Of a stretch of 64,000 nt of DNA, positions 36,861-46,343 are shown piece after piece. This stretch comes from Govania unica (GTDB taxonomy: Bacteria; Pseudomonadota; Alphaproteobacteria; Sphingomonadales; Govanellaceae). The notes under the pieces were generated by a model that worked only from the letters and a program-made list of their open reading frames with translations, did not search any database and was not told where the DNA came from. Made by a program: the position numbers and the translations under genes. The stretch lies in assembly GCF_027920805.1 (NCBI RefSeq), contig NZ_JANWOI010000002.1, forward strand, positions 248,001 through 312,000, in the 5' to 3' direction. Each line of letters opens with the position of its first letter. Position 1 is the stretch's first letter.

Positions 36861-36904
36861 CTTCGCCCGGAATGACGGTTTGGTCATTCCGGGCGAAGTT
36901 TTTT
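36861..36904 (+). terminator. Strong rho-independent terminator of prfB
   Basis: The 16-bp perfect stem CTTCGCCCGGAATGAC / GTCATTCCGGGCGAAG (36861-36876, 36883-36898) is followed by six T, 22 bases after the stop codon. Confidence 0.9.
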
Positions 36905-36919
36905 GTGGGGGTGGAGAGA

Positions 36920-37073
36920 TGGATTGCCGGGTCGAGCCCGGCAATGACACTTCTAGAGCGTCCGGCAATGGCCATCATAACTGTCATACGCGGGCTTGAC
37001 CCGCGTATCCATGCATGGTTGGGACGGCAGGGCGGTGGCAAGATGGATTGCCGGGTCGGGCCCGGCAATGACA
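36920..37073. repeat. Cluster of three intergenic palindromes
   Basis: Units lie at 36920-36948 (TTGCCGGGTCGAGCCCGGCA), 36983-37011 (ACGCGGGCTTGACCCGCGT variant) and 37044-37073 (TTGCCGGGTCGGGCCCGGCA), in alternating orientation. The differing stem sequences keep pairing intact, pointing to selection for the fold. Confidence 0.8.
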
Positions 37074-37079
37074 GTGAAT

Positions 37080-38342
37080 TTAGGCCTTTACGCCATGTGC
37101 TTGTGAGGCTGCGGACTGACGTAAATTCTGAATATCTTCGGCGATTTTGAAGAAATTCAGGGGGTTGAGCGGGCGGCCGCCGAACCAGATTTCGTAATGG
37201 AGATGCGGGCCGGTGCTGCGGCCGGTGCTGCCGACATAGCCGATGGGGCTGTTGAGGGTGAGCTTTTCTCCGGCTGTCACCAGGATTTTCCGCATATGGC
37301 CATAGCGGGTGACGAAGCCGTTGCCGTGGTCGACTTCGACAAACTGGCCGTAGGGGCCGTTCCAGCCGGCTTTTTTGACGATGCCGGGGGCCTGGATCAG
37401 GATCGGTTTGTTGAGATCTTTGGGCAGCAGGTCAATGCCGCCATGCATGGCGCCGTGGCCGTTAAAAGGATCGTGGCGACCGCCGAAGCCGCTTGAGATT
37501 TCGGCCACTGTGATCGGCGGGATAAAAGGTGTATGGGCGAGAATGGCGTCGATGGCCTTCAGCTCCATACGGCGGCTGAGCAGTCTGGCGACGGGGTCGT
37601 CCTGTTCCGAGATATTGGCCAGGTTATGGATGGCGTCATCCATGGTGACGAACGGGCCGCCGGAACCCTTGACGGTTTTGTCGAGGGTGGTTTCAACGGC
37701 GGCGACCTTAAGCAGCCGGTCCTTGCTGATACCGGTTTGGCGCAGCACCTTGTCATAGGACCCGAGCGTGCTGTCGGTCAGGATAACCATGCGCTCGGCA
37801 ATGGTTTTCTGGCGGGCTTCGATCCCGGCCAGGTTGGCTTCGATGGAGGCGAGCGAGCTTGGGTTGTCTTCGGTTGCGCCGGTGAGCCAGGAAAACATGC
37901 CGGTCGAGCGTGGTTTTGTGGGCGTCAGGCTCGCCTGCGGGCCGGGAATCGGGATTTCCACGGCAGCGCCTGGCTTGTCGCCATCATGGAGTGCGGCGTT
38001 CAGCAGATCCTGACGGGCATCGAGGCGGCGGGCGGTTTCGACCACACCTTGCTGCATCTGGCGCAGCTCGGCATCAAGCGCCTGATAGGAGCGCATCATG
38101 TCCTCAAGCCGCTTTTCCTTGGCGGCGAGGGCGGCGTCGCGGTCGAGAAAATGAACCGAGGTCACGCCGACCCAGCAGAAGAAACAGAGAGCGACGGCGG
38201 AGGCGATTATCTGGTGACGGGGCGAAAAAGTCAGAAGGCGCACATGTCCATTGGCCCGGAGATATAACTGCCGCTCCGGAAATAGACGTTTCATAAGCGA
38301 TTTGGTTTTCGCTTTGAGATCTGACACTTGTACGCCTGTCAA
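37080..38342 (-). CDS. M23 peptidoglycan endopeptidase with coiled coil
   Basis: This 420-residue inner-membrane-anchored protein has a cytoplasmic basic N-terminus, one membrane segment (about 47-65), a coiled-coil stretch (about 70-120), a middle linker and a C-terminal LytM domain. Zinc ligand motifs are complete: GRHDPFNG, HGGIDLLP and GPHLHYEIWFGG. It probably cuts stem-peptide cross-links or, like related proteins, activates them in growth. The start is TTG 38342 with GAGGAG 6 bases upstream; GTG 38327 and ATG 38294 are alternatives. Confidence 0.9.
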   Translation of the reverse strand: MTGVQVSDLKAKTKSLMKRLFPERQLYLRANGHVRLLTFSPRHQIIASAVALCFFCWVGVTSVHFLDRDAALAAKEKRLEDMMRSYQALDAELRQMQQGVVETARRLDARQDLLNAALHDGDKPGAAVEIPIPGPQASLTPTKPRSTGMFSWLTGATEDNPSSLASIEANLAGIEARQKTIAERMVILTDSTLGSYDKVLRQTGISKDRLLKVAAVETTLDKTVKGSGGPFVTMDDAIHNLANISEQDDPVARLLSRRMELKAIDAILAHTPFIPPITVAEISSGFGGRHDPFNGHGAMHGGIDLLPKDLNKPILIQAPGIVKKAGWNGPYGQFVEVDHGNGFVTRYGHMRKILVTAGEKLTLNSPIGYVGSTGRSTGPHLHYEIWFGGRPLNPLNFFKIAEDIQNLRQSAASQAHGVKA

Positions 38343-38424
38343 AATCGCTCCTCATACTCGTGGAGCACTGCCCCGGAAGCCGGGTATTTCACCCGACGCG
38401 CCGGGGTTTGGCAACCCTCCAGTG

Positions 38425-39243
38425 CTAACCGAGCCGTTCGCGGGACAGAGGTTCGTAAAATTCCTGTGGAAAATCAGCAGCATCGCGGGCGGGAACGTTG
38501 AACGGCGGCTTCAAGGCCCCGCGAAAGTTGCGGCGGACAAGATCCTGATAGGTGGTGACCGGGTCAAGCCCCTGTTTTTCGCAGAGATCTCCAAGCCAGC
38601 GGCGGCCTGCGGCCACATGGCCGACTTCATCTTCATAGATGATGCGGAGGGTGGCGGCGCTTTCCGGATCTTCGAATCGTTCGAATCGCTCGATCATGTC
38701 GGGTGTCACATCAAGGCCGCGGGCTTCGAGCACCAGAGGCACCACGGCGAGTCGGGCCATGAGGTCACCGGCTGTGACCTCCGCCGCCTGCCACAGCCCG
38801 TCATGGGCGGGGAGATCGCCGTAAGCTGCGTCGTAAGCTTTGAGGCGGTCGCTCAGCAACAGGAAATGCCGGGCCTCGTCATCGCCGATCTGCACCCAGT
38901 CGTCGGCGAAGGCGCGCGGCATCTCGGCTCCGAAGCGGGCGACCATGTCCCAGGCGAGGTCGATGGCGTTCAATTCGATATGGGCGACAGCATGGAGGAG
39001 GGCGGCGCGGTTGCCCGAAGTCCCGCCTTGCCGCCGCTTGGGCATGTCGCGGGGGAGCAGCAGTTCCGGACGGGCAGGCCGGGCCGGGCGTGCGGGCGGC
39101 GGGGTGGGGAAGGTGAAGCTGAGCGCGCCGGATGCCCATGCGACGGCGGCGGCGCGGCTGAGCTGCGCTTTGGCGGAGGCATCGGCGGTGGTGAGGACGG
39201 CTACAGCGGCGTCGCCGAGGGTTTGGGGGAGGTCTGGGTGCAC
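38425..39243 (-). CDS. DUF455 ferritin-like protein
   Basis: This 272-residue member of the DUF455 family is predicted to be an all-helical, ferritin-like di-iron fold. Glu/His residues lie at helix positions: HAVAHIELNAIDLAWD, GDDEARHFLLL, EARGLDVTP and YEDEVGHVAAG. The spacing (EXXH pairs) matches a carboxylate-bridged di-iron site. The biochemical role is unknown. A proline/alanine-rich segment (about 48-66) precedes the conserved part. It is flanked by palindromic repeats on its 5' side. Confidence 0.88.
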   Translation of the reverse strand: MHPDLPQTLGDAAVAVLTTADASAKAQLSRAAAVAWASGALSFTFPTPPPARPARPARPELLLPRDMPKRRQGGTSGNRAALLHAVAHIELNAIDLAWDMVARFGAEMPRAFADDWVQIGDDEARHFLLLSDRLKAYDAAYGDLPAHDGLWQAAEVTAGDLMARLAVVPLVLEARGLDVTPDMIERFERFEDPESAATLRIIYEDEVGHVAAGRRWLGDLCEKQGLDPVTTYQDLVRRNFRGALKPPFNVPARDAADFPQEFYEPLSRERLG

Positions 39244-39276
39244 AGGCTCAATCTCGGGCAGGGGGGAGGAAAGGTC

Positions 39277-39437
39277 TGGATTGCTTCGGCTGCGCCTCGC
39301 AATGACAGGTGTAGTTAATTATGGATGCCCGGGCTTGACCCGGGCATCCATGCTCGAAACCAGATGGATTGCCGGGTCAAGCCCGGCAATGACACAACGA
39401 ATACTCCGTCATTGCGAGGCGCAGCCGAAGCAATCCA
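39277..39437. repeat. Composite of four palindromic repeats, two families nested
   Basis: The outer pair are TTGCGAGGCGCAGCCGAAGC-type units in opposite orientation (39277-39307 and 39408-39437). Inside are TGCCCGGGCTTGACCCGGGC (39322-39350) and TTGCCGGGTCAAGCCCGGCA (39365-39394). The nested symmetrical layout resembles BIME composites of enterobacterial REPs. Confidence 0.8.
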
Positions 39438-39460
39438 GACTGTGGCCGAAGGACGGGGGC

Positions 39461-39922
39461 TTAAAGCGCCTTCACCGCCGCCAGAACCTCATCGGCATGG
39501 CCTTTGACTTTTACGTTGTGCCAGATCTGGCGGATTACGCCTGAGGCGTCGATCAGGAAGGTGGCGCGTTCTATGCCCATGTATTTGCGGCCCATGAAGC
39601 TTTTCAGAATCCAGGTGCCGTAGGCTTCGCAGAGCTTGCCGTCTTCGTCGGAAACCAGGGTGATCGCCAACTCATGTTTGTCGGTGAATTTCTTGTGTTT
39701 GGCCGGGGTGTCCTTGGAGGCGCCGATGATGACAGCACCGGCGGCGGCGAAGTCCTGGGCTTTGGAAGTGAAGTCGCGGGCTTCGGTGGTGCAGCCGGGG
39801 GTGTCGTCCTTGGGATAAAAATAGAGCACGACGGTTTTGCCGTGCAGCGACGACAGGGTCAGCTCGCTGCCGTCGCCGGTGGGCAGGGTGAAATCGGGGG
39901 CGGGGCTGTTGATGTCGATCAT
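39461..39922 (-). CDS. Thioredoxin-dependent peroxiredoxin, Bcp/PrxQ type
   Basis: This 153-residue peroxiredoxin has its peroxidatic Cys in DDTPGCTTEA (about residue 44). The resolving Cys found five residues later in Escherichia coli Bcp is replaced by Arg (EARDF). The only other Cys is in KLCEAYG (about 98), so it acts as 1-Cys or resolves atypically. It reduces hydroperoxides in the cytoplasm. Its start overlaps the glnE stop by 4 bases, so the two are translationally coupled. Confidence 0.93.
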   Translation of the reverse strand: MIDINSPAPDFTLPTGDGSELTLSSLHGKTVVLYFYPKDDTPGCTTEARDFTSKAQDFAAAGAVIIGASKDTPAKHKKFTDKHELAITLVSDEDGKLCEAYGTWILKSFMGRKYMGIERATFLIDASGVIRQIWHNVKVKGHADEVLAAVKAL

Positions 39923-42900
39923 GGGATTTGTCCTTTGGAAAGTGCCGCTGCCGGAGTTTCGATCAGGGCGTTATAGGCGGCGGTGACGCTGGTCTGGCTG
40001 TGGATCAGCCGGTCTTTGAGGGCGGCGAAGTCGATGTCGCCGCTCGCTTTGGCCAAGGCGGATTTAAGGCCGGTCGGGGCATCATCCTCGGTGAAGTCCT
40101 TGCCGGTGCAGAGCCGCAACATGCCTTGCACTTCATGGAGGAGATCATAGGCGGGGCGGAGGTCATGGTCCCAGGGGGCGGGGATCAACCCGGCCGCCGC
40201 CAGTCGCGAGATGGCCTCGCCGCTTTGTTCGGTGACGATTTCGGGATGGGCCGAGGCATGTTTCAGTTGCAGATATTGCCAGATGAATTCCACATCGACG
40301 ATGCCGCCCGGGCAATGTTTGATCGACCAGATGTTGCTGGTGCCGAATTCATTGCGCAGGCGTCGGCGCATGTCGGCCACGTCGAGCAGCAGCTTGTCAG
40401 CGTCGCGGGGCGCGGTCAGGACGTCGCGGATGACGGTTTCGGTGGCCTCGGCCAGGTTGGTATCGCCGGCCACCAAACGGGCGCGGGTCAGGGCCATATG
40501 CTCCCAGGTCCAGGCGCTCGCCTGCTGATAGGCGCGGAAGGCGTCGAGGGAGACGGCGAGCGGGCCGGAGCTGCCCGAGGGGCGCAGCCGCATGTCGACT
40601 TCATATAAGCGCCCTTCGCCGGTCATGGCGGTGAGGGCGTTGATATAGGCCTGAGTCAGGCGGGTGTAAAAGACCGGGGCGGTGAGCGACTTTGCACCGT
40701 CGGAGGCGGCGTCCTCGGGGGCGTCATAGATGAAGATCATGTCGAGGTCGGAGGTGAAGGAAAGTTCGGCCCCGCCAAGCTTGCCCATGCCGATCACAAC
40801 CAGACGCCCGCCGGGCAGGCGGCCATAACGTTGGGCGAATTGATCCTCGACCGCGCCGAGCATGACGTTCAACAACACATCGGCGATGCGGGTGAGGGCG
40901 GCACCTGCCGCTTCCGCCTCGATCGCGCCGCGCAGGATCTGCACGCCCACATGAAAGCGCTGTTCATTGACCCAGACGCGGCTGAGATCAAGGATGTCCT
41001 GATAATCCTTGGCGGCATAAAGGATATCGCGGAGTCCGGCGTCGAGCGTCGGGTGATCGGGCAGTGGGTTGAAAAAGGCCGGGCTTAAAACCGCGTCGAG
41101 CAACAATGGGCGGTGGGCGAGTTCGGCGGCGAGCGCCGGGGCCACGCCGAGGATTTCGGTCATGAGGTCCAGTAGCCAGGGGTTGGCCTGAAACAATGAC
41201 AAAAGCTGCACGCCCGATGGCAGTTTGGCGAGAAATTCGTCAAATTTGGTGACGGCGGCGTCGGGGTCGGTGCTTTCGCCGAGGGTCATCAGCAGACGCG
41301 GCAGAATGCGTTTCAGAATCTCCCGCGAGCGGGGGGTGCGGAGCGCGCGGTAACGGCCGAATTCCCAACCGGCGAGGATCTGGGCAATACGGGTGACATC
41401 GCTGAAGCCGAATTTGCCAAGCTGGCTTTCCATGGAGCTGCTGTCGTCGATGCTGCTCAGGGACGGTGCGGGTAACGTGTCGCCGTTGTCGCCCCGGTCG
41501 GGTTCGAGCAATTGGTCGTAATGACGTTTGACGGTACGCAGATGGTCGAGCATCTCGGTTTCAAGATCGCGGACCGAGTCATAGCCGAGAAAGGTCGCGA
41601 TATGGGCCACGCCCTCGTCGGTTGCGGGGACCATATGGGTCTGTTCGTCGCGGATCATCTGGAGGCGATGTTCGACCCGGCGGAAAAAACGGTAGGCGGC
41701 GGCAAGCTCATGTTCCGTTTCGGGGGTGATCTTGTTGAGGTCGCGCAGCATCTGGAGCGCTTCGAGGGTGCGCGGGGCTTGCAGGCGGCGTTCGCGGCCG
41801 CCGGAGATCAGTTGCTGGATCTGGCAGAAGAACTCGACCTCACGGATGCCGCCGCGCCCGAGCTTGACGTCATGGCCCTTCAGGGCGATGTCGCCGTGGC
41901 GGTGATGGCGGTGGATCATGCCCTTGATGGCATGGATATCTTCGACCGCCGCGAAATCCAGATGACGGCGCCAGACAAAGCCGCGAATGAGGCTGAGGAA
42001 GCCTGAGGCGGCGGCACGGTCGCCAGCCACCGGCCGGGCCTTGATCATGGCCGCGCGTTCCCAGTTGAGCCCGACGCTTTGGTAATAAACCTCGGCCGCG
42101 CCGACGGAAATGGCGACCGGGGTCGCGCCGGGGTCGGGACGCAGTTTGAGGTCGGTGCGGAACACATAGCCGTCGCTTGTGAGCTCCTGCATCATGCGCA
42201 CCAGCTCGCGGGTGACTTTGATATAGCAGTCCTGCGCCGTGCGTTTGCCGATATAGGGGACGATTTCCTCGTCGAAAAACACGATGAGGTCTATGTCGCT
42301 CGAATAATTCAGCTCACGCGCGCCAAGTTTGCCCATGCCGAGCAGGAAATAGCCGCTGCCCGCAGCAATATCCGGCGTGGCGGGATGGCTTGCGATGTCG
42401 GTCACGCCTTTGGGCGGCGCGATTTCCCCGCGCAGCATGGCGAGTTTCAGGAGATGCGCGGTGGCGAGATCCAATGCACATTCGGCGAAATCGCTTAAGG
42501 CGGCGGTGATTTCCTCGACGGTCCAAAGGTCGGCAATGTCGGCGACGGCGATGGCGAGCGCCATGCGGTTCTTGGCCCGGCGAAGTGCGGCCATGACCTG
42601 ATCTGTGGTGGTGAGGTTCGGCACGTCGGTGCGGAGGTCGCGGCCAAGTTCGTCCACCAGCGCCCGGCTGCCACGCGTGAGAAGATCAAGCGTGAAGCCC
42701 ACGTCGCGTATGGCGAGACGGCTTAGAAACGGGCTGTTGCCGAAGATGGCATCAAGGATGGCGGAGTCTATTGGTCCAAGCCGGGCGTCTAGGCCAGCGT
42801 CATGTAGGCCAGCGTCTTGGGCGGCGCTTTTGAGGTCTTCCCAGCCGTTTTTGAGCGCTGCGGCGTTGAATGGCAGGGGTGGGCTATGGGTTATGGGCAT
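39919..42900 (-). CDS. glnE: Glutamine synthetase adenylyltransferase/adenylyl-removing enzyme
   Basis: This roughly 993-residue bifunctional enzyme adds or removes AMP on a Tyr of glutamine synthetase in response to nitrogen status via PII. It has two nucleotidyltransferase domains: an N-terminal removase with GMGKLGARELNYSSDIDL and a C-terminal transferase with GMGKLGGAELSFTSDLDM. The metal-binding D-x-D pairs are intact in both. The ORF extends 68 codons further, but those overlap the divergent AsmA-like gene. I prefer ATG 42900 (42912 is an alternative). It is coupled to the downstream peroxiredoxin gene. Confidence 0.94.
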   Translation of the reverse strand: MPITHSPPLPFNAAALKNGWEDLKSAAQDAGLHDAGLDARLGPIDSAILDAIFGNSPFLSRLAIRDVGFTLDLLTRGSRALVDELGRDLRTDVPNLTTTDQVMAALRRAKNRMALAIAVADIADLWTVEEITAALSDFAECALDLATAHLLKLAMLRGEIAPPKGVTDIASHPATPDIAAGSGYFLLGMGKLGARELNYSSDIDLIVFFDEEIVPYIGKRTAQDCYIKVTRELVRMMQELTSDGYVFRTDLKLRPDPGATPVAISVGAAEVYYQSVGLNWERAAMIKARPVAGDRAAASGFLSLIRGFVWRRHLDFAAVEDIHAIKGMIHRHHRHGDIALKGHDVKLGRGGIREVEFFCQIQQLISGGRERRLQAPRTLEALQMLRDLNKITPETEHELAAAYRFFRRVEHRLQMIRDEQTHMVPATDEGVAHIATFLGYDSVRDLETEMLDHLRTVKRHYDQLLEPDRGDNGDTLPAPSLSSIDDSSSMESQLGKFGFSDVTRIAQILAGWEFGRYRALRTPRSREILKRILPRLLMTLGESTDPDAAVTKFDEFLAKLPSGVQLLSLFQANPWLLDLMTEILGVAPALAAELAHRPLLLDAVLSPAFFNPLPDHPTLDAGLRDILYAAKDYQDILDLSRVWVNEQRFHVGVQILRGAIEAEAAGAALTRIADVLLNVMLGAVEDQFAQRYGRLPGGRLVVIGMGKLGGAELSFTSDLDMIFIYDAPEDAASDGAKSLTAPVFYTRLTQAYINALTAMTGEGRLYEVDMRLRPSGSSGPLAVSLDAFRAYQQASAWTWEHMALTRARLVAGDTNLAEATETVIRDVLTAPRDADKLLLDVADMRRRLRNEFGTSNIWSIKHCPGGIVDVEFIWQYLQLKHASAHPEIVTEQSGEAISRLAAAGLIPAPWDHDLRPAYDLLHEVQGMLRLCTGKDFTEDDAPTGLKSALAKASGDIDFAALKDRLIHSQTSVTAAYNALIETPAAALSKGQIP

Positions 42901-43085
42901 AATGCGGCACATGATCCTGTTGCGGGGCCATAGCTTAGCCAGTTTCAACGCGGTACGCGATGGTTTCGATTTGAGCTTGCGTCCTGATCGGGTAAGTATG
43001 ATGCGAGCAGATGATGATCGGCCCGATGGCACAAGCCCCCGAATGCGCGGGACCAGCGGGTCAGCCCGTGTATTTTTGAGCCAAG

Positions 43086-46000
43086 ATGACCGACCCCGTT
43101 CCACCCGTCACAGATCAGGGAAGCACAGAGCCCGCCGTAGCCACGGCTAGCGGGCGGCATTGGCATGTGTTGCATCTGGTGATGAAGGGGGCCTGGATCA
43201 GCCTTGGGCTGGTGCTGGTTCTGCTGATCGTGCTGGTGGTGCGGATCGCGATCGGGCCGGTGTCGCTTGGGCCTCTTGCTCCGTTCCTGAAGGCCGGGTT
43301 GAGCGACAGCCGCAGTGACTTGCAGTTTGAATTCGATGATGGCGAGGTGGCCTGGCTCGGGCGTAAGGAGGGGCTGAAGGCTCCGGGGCAGAAAGATCGC
43401 CTGCTGCCCGGATTTGAATTCCGTCTTCATAATGTGCGGGTGCGGAACGCGCAGCAGCAGGTTCTGTTGACTGTGCCGGATGCCGCTTTGACGCTGTCGA
43501 CGACGGCCCTGATCGCGGGCGATATCGCGCCGGGGCGGATCGAGTTGAACGGGCTTCATCTCGCGCTTGACTGGACCAAGGGGGATTTGTTCGCGGCCCT
43601 TACCGAGGGTGAAGGCGAGGGCGTTGGCCCGGTGCTGCGGGAGCTTCTGGAGCCGGTGAAGTCCGGAACGACCATCGGTTATTTGCGCGTTATCGGCATT
43701 CGCGGCGCGGACGTGCGCCTGCATGAGGCCATGACCGGCAGCGACTGGGCGCTGCGCGATGCGGCGCTGTTGCTGCAACGGTCGACGACCCGGGTCAGCA
43801 TGCATGCCTCGGGGGCGCTGTTGCGCGATGGCAGCGCGGCGACGCCGGTCGAGATCAGCAGCATCCTTGAGCCCGAGGCCACGGCGACCACCATGGCCAT
43901 CCGCTTCAAGGACTTCAATCCGTCGCGCTTTGCCGGACAGTCGGAGGCTTTGGCCAAGATCAAGGTGGCCGATATGGCCTTGACCGGGGTGGTCAATCTG
44001 ACCTTCAAACGCGGTGGCGACGCGGAACTTCAGGCGCTGACGCTGGATCTTGCGGGCGGCGCGGGGGTGGTGACGTTGCCGGATCTTTATCCGGATCCGC
44101 TGCGGATCGATGGCAGTTTGCTTCGGGGCAGTTATGCGCCTGAGGCGGGGGTATGGACCATCGCTGAGGCCAAGCTCCGGTTCGCTGGGGCGGAGATCGC
44201 CGCGAGTGGAACTTACGGTGCGGATGATCGCGGCCCGGCGCTTGCGATCACGGGCAGCATCAGCAATCTGCCGCTTGCGCAATTGAAGGATTACTGGCCG
44301 TCGAAATATGGCAAAGAAGCTCATGACTGGGTTCGGGAAAATCTGACCGCAGGCCGTGCGAGCAAAGCCAGCTTCAAGGTTGCGATCACCCCTGACATGT
44401 GGGACCACGCGGGCGGCATGCCGGCGGAAGCGCTGGATCTGCGCTTTGATTTCGATGGTGTCACCGCTCATTATCTGCGCCCGATGCCGCCCATCGTCGA
44501 TGGCGTCGGCACGGCGCGGCTCAGTCTGCATGAGTTTGAGCTGAAGGCCAGAACCGGCAGCACGGCCGGGGTGACGCTGAAGGATTCGACGATCCGGTTC
44601 GATCGCATCCATCTTGATGGCAAGGCCGAGGCGCGGGCCACGCTCCATATGGAGGGCAGCGTTCCGAAGGTGCTGGCACTCATTGACAACAAGCCGCTTG
44701 GCTATCCGAGCGCTTATGGTCTGAAGCCTGATTCCGTGCAGGGGCAGAGCCAGACCGATCTGACGCTGAGCTTTCCGCTGATCAAGAATGTCTCACTGGA
44801 TGATGTCAAATTCGATGTGAAGTCCAGGCTCGATGGCGTTGCCATCCCGGAACTTTTCACTGGCGTGACGCTTCGAAGCGATCATCTTGAGCTTGCGGTG
44901 ACGCCGACGAACCTGTCGGGCAAGGGCCAGATCAGCCTGAATACTGTGCCTTTCGCGCTCGACTGGGCGGAGAATTTCCTTGCCGGGAAGGGTGCGCTGT
45001 CTAGCACGTTCCATTTGAAGGGGCGGGTTGCGGGCAAGGACTGGGACGTGATCAATCTGCCGTTCGCGGAGGTCGTCAAGGGTCCGGCCGATGTGGATTT
45101 CACCCTGCGCGGTTCCGGGCCCACGATCAAGCGCGGCGAGGGGCGGATGGATTTCACAGCCGCATCGTTCGGGTTTCACGATATCGGCTGGACCAAGCCC
45201 GCGGGCATAGCGTCCGAGGCGCGGTTCCGCTTTGTCAAACCGGCGCCGGACCGGCTGGTGGTACAGGATCTGACCTATAGCGATCCGGGCATGCAGGCGA
45301 GCGGGTCGCTCACCACATCGGACGCACGCGGGCTTGAGAAAATGGTGATCGACAGTTTGCGTGCGGGCAGGACCATGCTGGCGGCGACAGTCACACGCAA
45401 TCCGGCCAATGATTATGATGTGGCGCTGACAGCGGCGACGCTGGACGGGAGTTTCTATATCAACCGGCTGTTGCATAGCAAAGCGGTGGCTGCGGGTGCG
45501 GCCGAGCCTGAGATGAAGTTACCGAACTTCACCCTTGATGCCTATGCCGCCGAACTTTATGCCCTTGAAGGCGTGCAGACCCGCAATGTGGAGGTCAAGG
45601 CCCGCTATCATCAGGAACGTTGGGGAACCTCGAAACTCAGTGGCGACTATGCTAAGGGCGGACGGTTTCAGTTTGCTCTGGCCGATCCCGAGGACGCCCG
45701 TCCGCGCAGCTTTACTCTGATGTCGACCAATGCCGGGGAGACGGCCCATGGGCTCGGGCTTCTCAATCATGCGCTGGGCGGGGTGCTGACGGCCACCGGG
45801 ACCATGACCGAACCGGGGCCTGAACAGGTGGTCACGGCCTCGATCGAAGCGCGCGATTTCCGTCTGACCAAGGCTCCGGTCTTGACCAAGATCCTGACCA
45901 TCGGCTCCCTGACCGGCATTCGCGATATTCTGAGCGGCGACGGGGTCACCTTTGAACGTGCCATCGTCCCCTTGACCTTCAAGCATGGCCTTATCCGCGT

Positions 46001-46343
46001 CGACAATGGCCGTGCCTGGGGGGCGGCCATTGGGGTGACGCTCAAGGGCGAATTCGATATCGACAGCGGTCAGACGGCGGTCGGCGGCACCATCGTGCCG
46101 TCCTATACGGCCAATAACGTGCTTGGGAAACTGCCCTTTATCGGCAATCTCATCATGGGCGGCGAGGGCAAGGGGCTGTTTGCCTTTACCTATAACGTCA
46201 AGGGCTCGTTCGATAATCCGGATGTGTCGGTCAATCCGCTCGCGGTGCTGACCCCCGGGTTCCTGCGCTGGATTTTCGAGCCCAATCCCAAGCTTAAGAA
46301 GCCGAAGGAATCTGAGGCTAAAGCAGAGACCGATGTAGAATGA
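43086..46343 (+). CDS. AsmA/YhdP-family envelope protein (DUF3971)
   Basis: This 1085-residue protein has a cytoplasmic N-terminus, one membrane anchor (about 34-58) and a very long periplasmic beta-rich region. The C-terminal AsmA-like part contains ALGGVLTATGTMTEPG, TGIRDILSGDGVTFE and FAFTYNVKGSFDNPDVSVNP. Proteins of this family form groove-like bridges that move phospholipids from inner to outer membrane. The 4-base ATGA overlap with the downstream metallo-beta-lactamase gene indicates one transcript. Confidence 0.88.
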   Translation: MTDPVPPVTDQGSTEPAVATASGRHWHVLHLVMKGAWISLGLVLVLLIVLVVRIAIGPVSLGPLAPFLKAGLSDSRSDLQFEFDDGEVAWLGRKEGLKAPGQKDRLLPGFEFRLHNVRVRNAQQQVLLTVPDAALTLSTTALIAGDIAPGRIELNGLHLALDWTKGDLFAALTEGEGEGVGPVLRELLEPVKSGTTIGYLRVIGIRGADVRLHEAMTGSDWALRDAALLLQRSTTRVSMHASGALLRDGSAATPVEISSILEPEATATTMAIRFKDFNPSRFAGQSEALAKIKVADMALTGVVNLTFKRGGDAELQALTLDLAGGAGVVTLPDLYPDPLRIDGSLLRGSYAPEAGVWTIAEAKLRFAGAEIAASGTYGADDRGPALAITGSISNLPLAQLKDYWPSKYGKEAHDWVRENLTAGRASKASFKVAITPDMWDHAGGMPAEALDLRFDFDGVTAHYLRPMPPIVDGVGTARLSLHEFELKARTGSTAGVTLKDSTIRFDRIHLDGKAEARATLHMEGSVPKVLALIDNKPLGYPSAYGLKPDSVQGQSQTDLTLSFPLIKNVSLDDVKFDVKSRLDGVAIPELFTGVTLRSDHLELAVTPTNLSGKGQISLNTVPFALDWAENFLAGKGALSSTFHLKGRVAGKDWDVINLPFAEVVKGPADVDFTLRGSGPTIKRGEGRMDFTAASFGFHDIGWTKPAGIASEARFRFVKPAPDRLVVQDLTYSDPGMQASGSLTTSDARGLEKMVIDSLRAGRTMLAATVTRNPANDYDVALTAATLDGSFYINRLLHSKAVAAGAAEPEMKLPNFTLDAYAAELYALEGVQTRNVEVKARYHQERWGTSKLSGDYAKGGRFQFALADPEDARPRSFTLMSTNAGETAHGLGLLNHALGGVLTATGTMTEPGPEQVVTASIEARDFRLTKAPVLTKILTIGSLTGIRDILSGDGVTFERAIVPLTFKHGLIRVDNGRAWGAAIGVTLKGEFDIDSGQTAVGGTIVPSYTANNVLGKLPFIGNLIMGGEGKGLFAFTYNVKGSFDNPDVSVNPLAVLTPGFLRWIFEPNPKLKKPKESEAKAETDVE

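Noticed and set aside
36787-37150. Short ORFs in the prfB-M23 intergenic region
   Set aside because: They translate the terminator and palindromic repeats (GLDPAIH-type peptides), a known annotation artefact.
42945-44648. 567-codon ORF opposite the AsmA-like gene
   Set aside because: Antisense to a gene with clear family signatures; Arg/His-rich composition typical of shadows.
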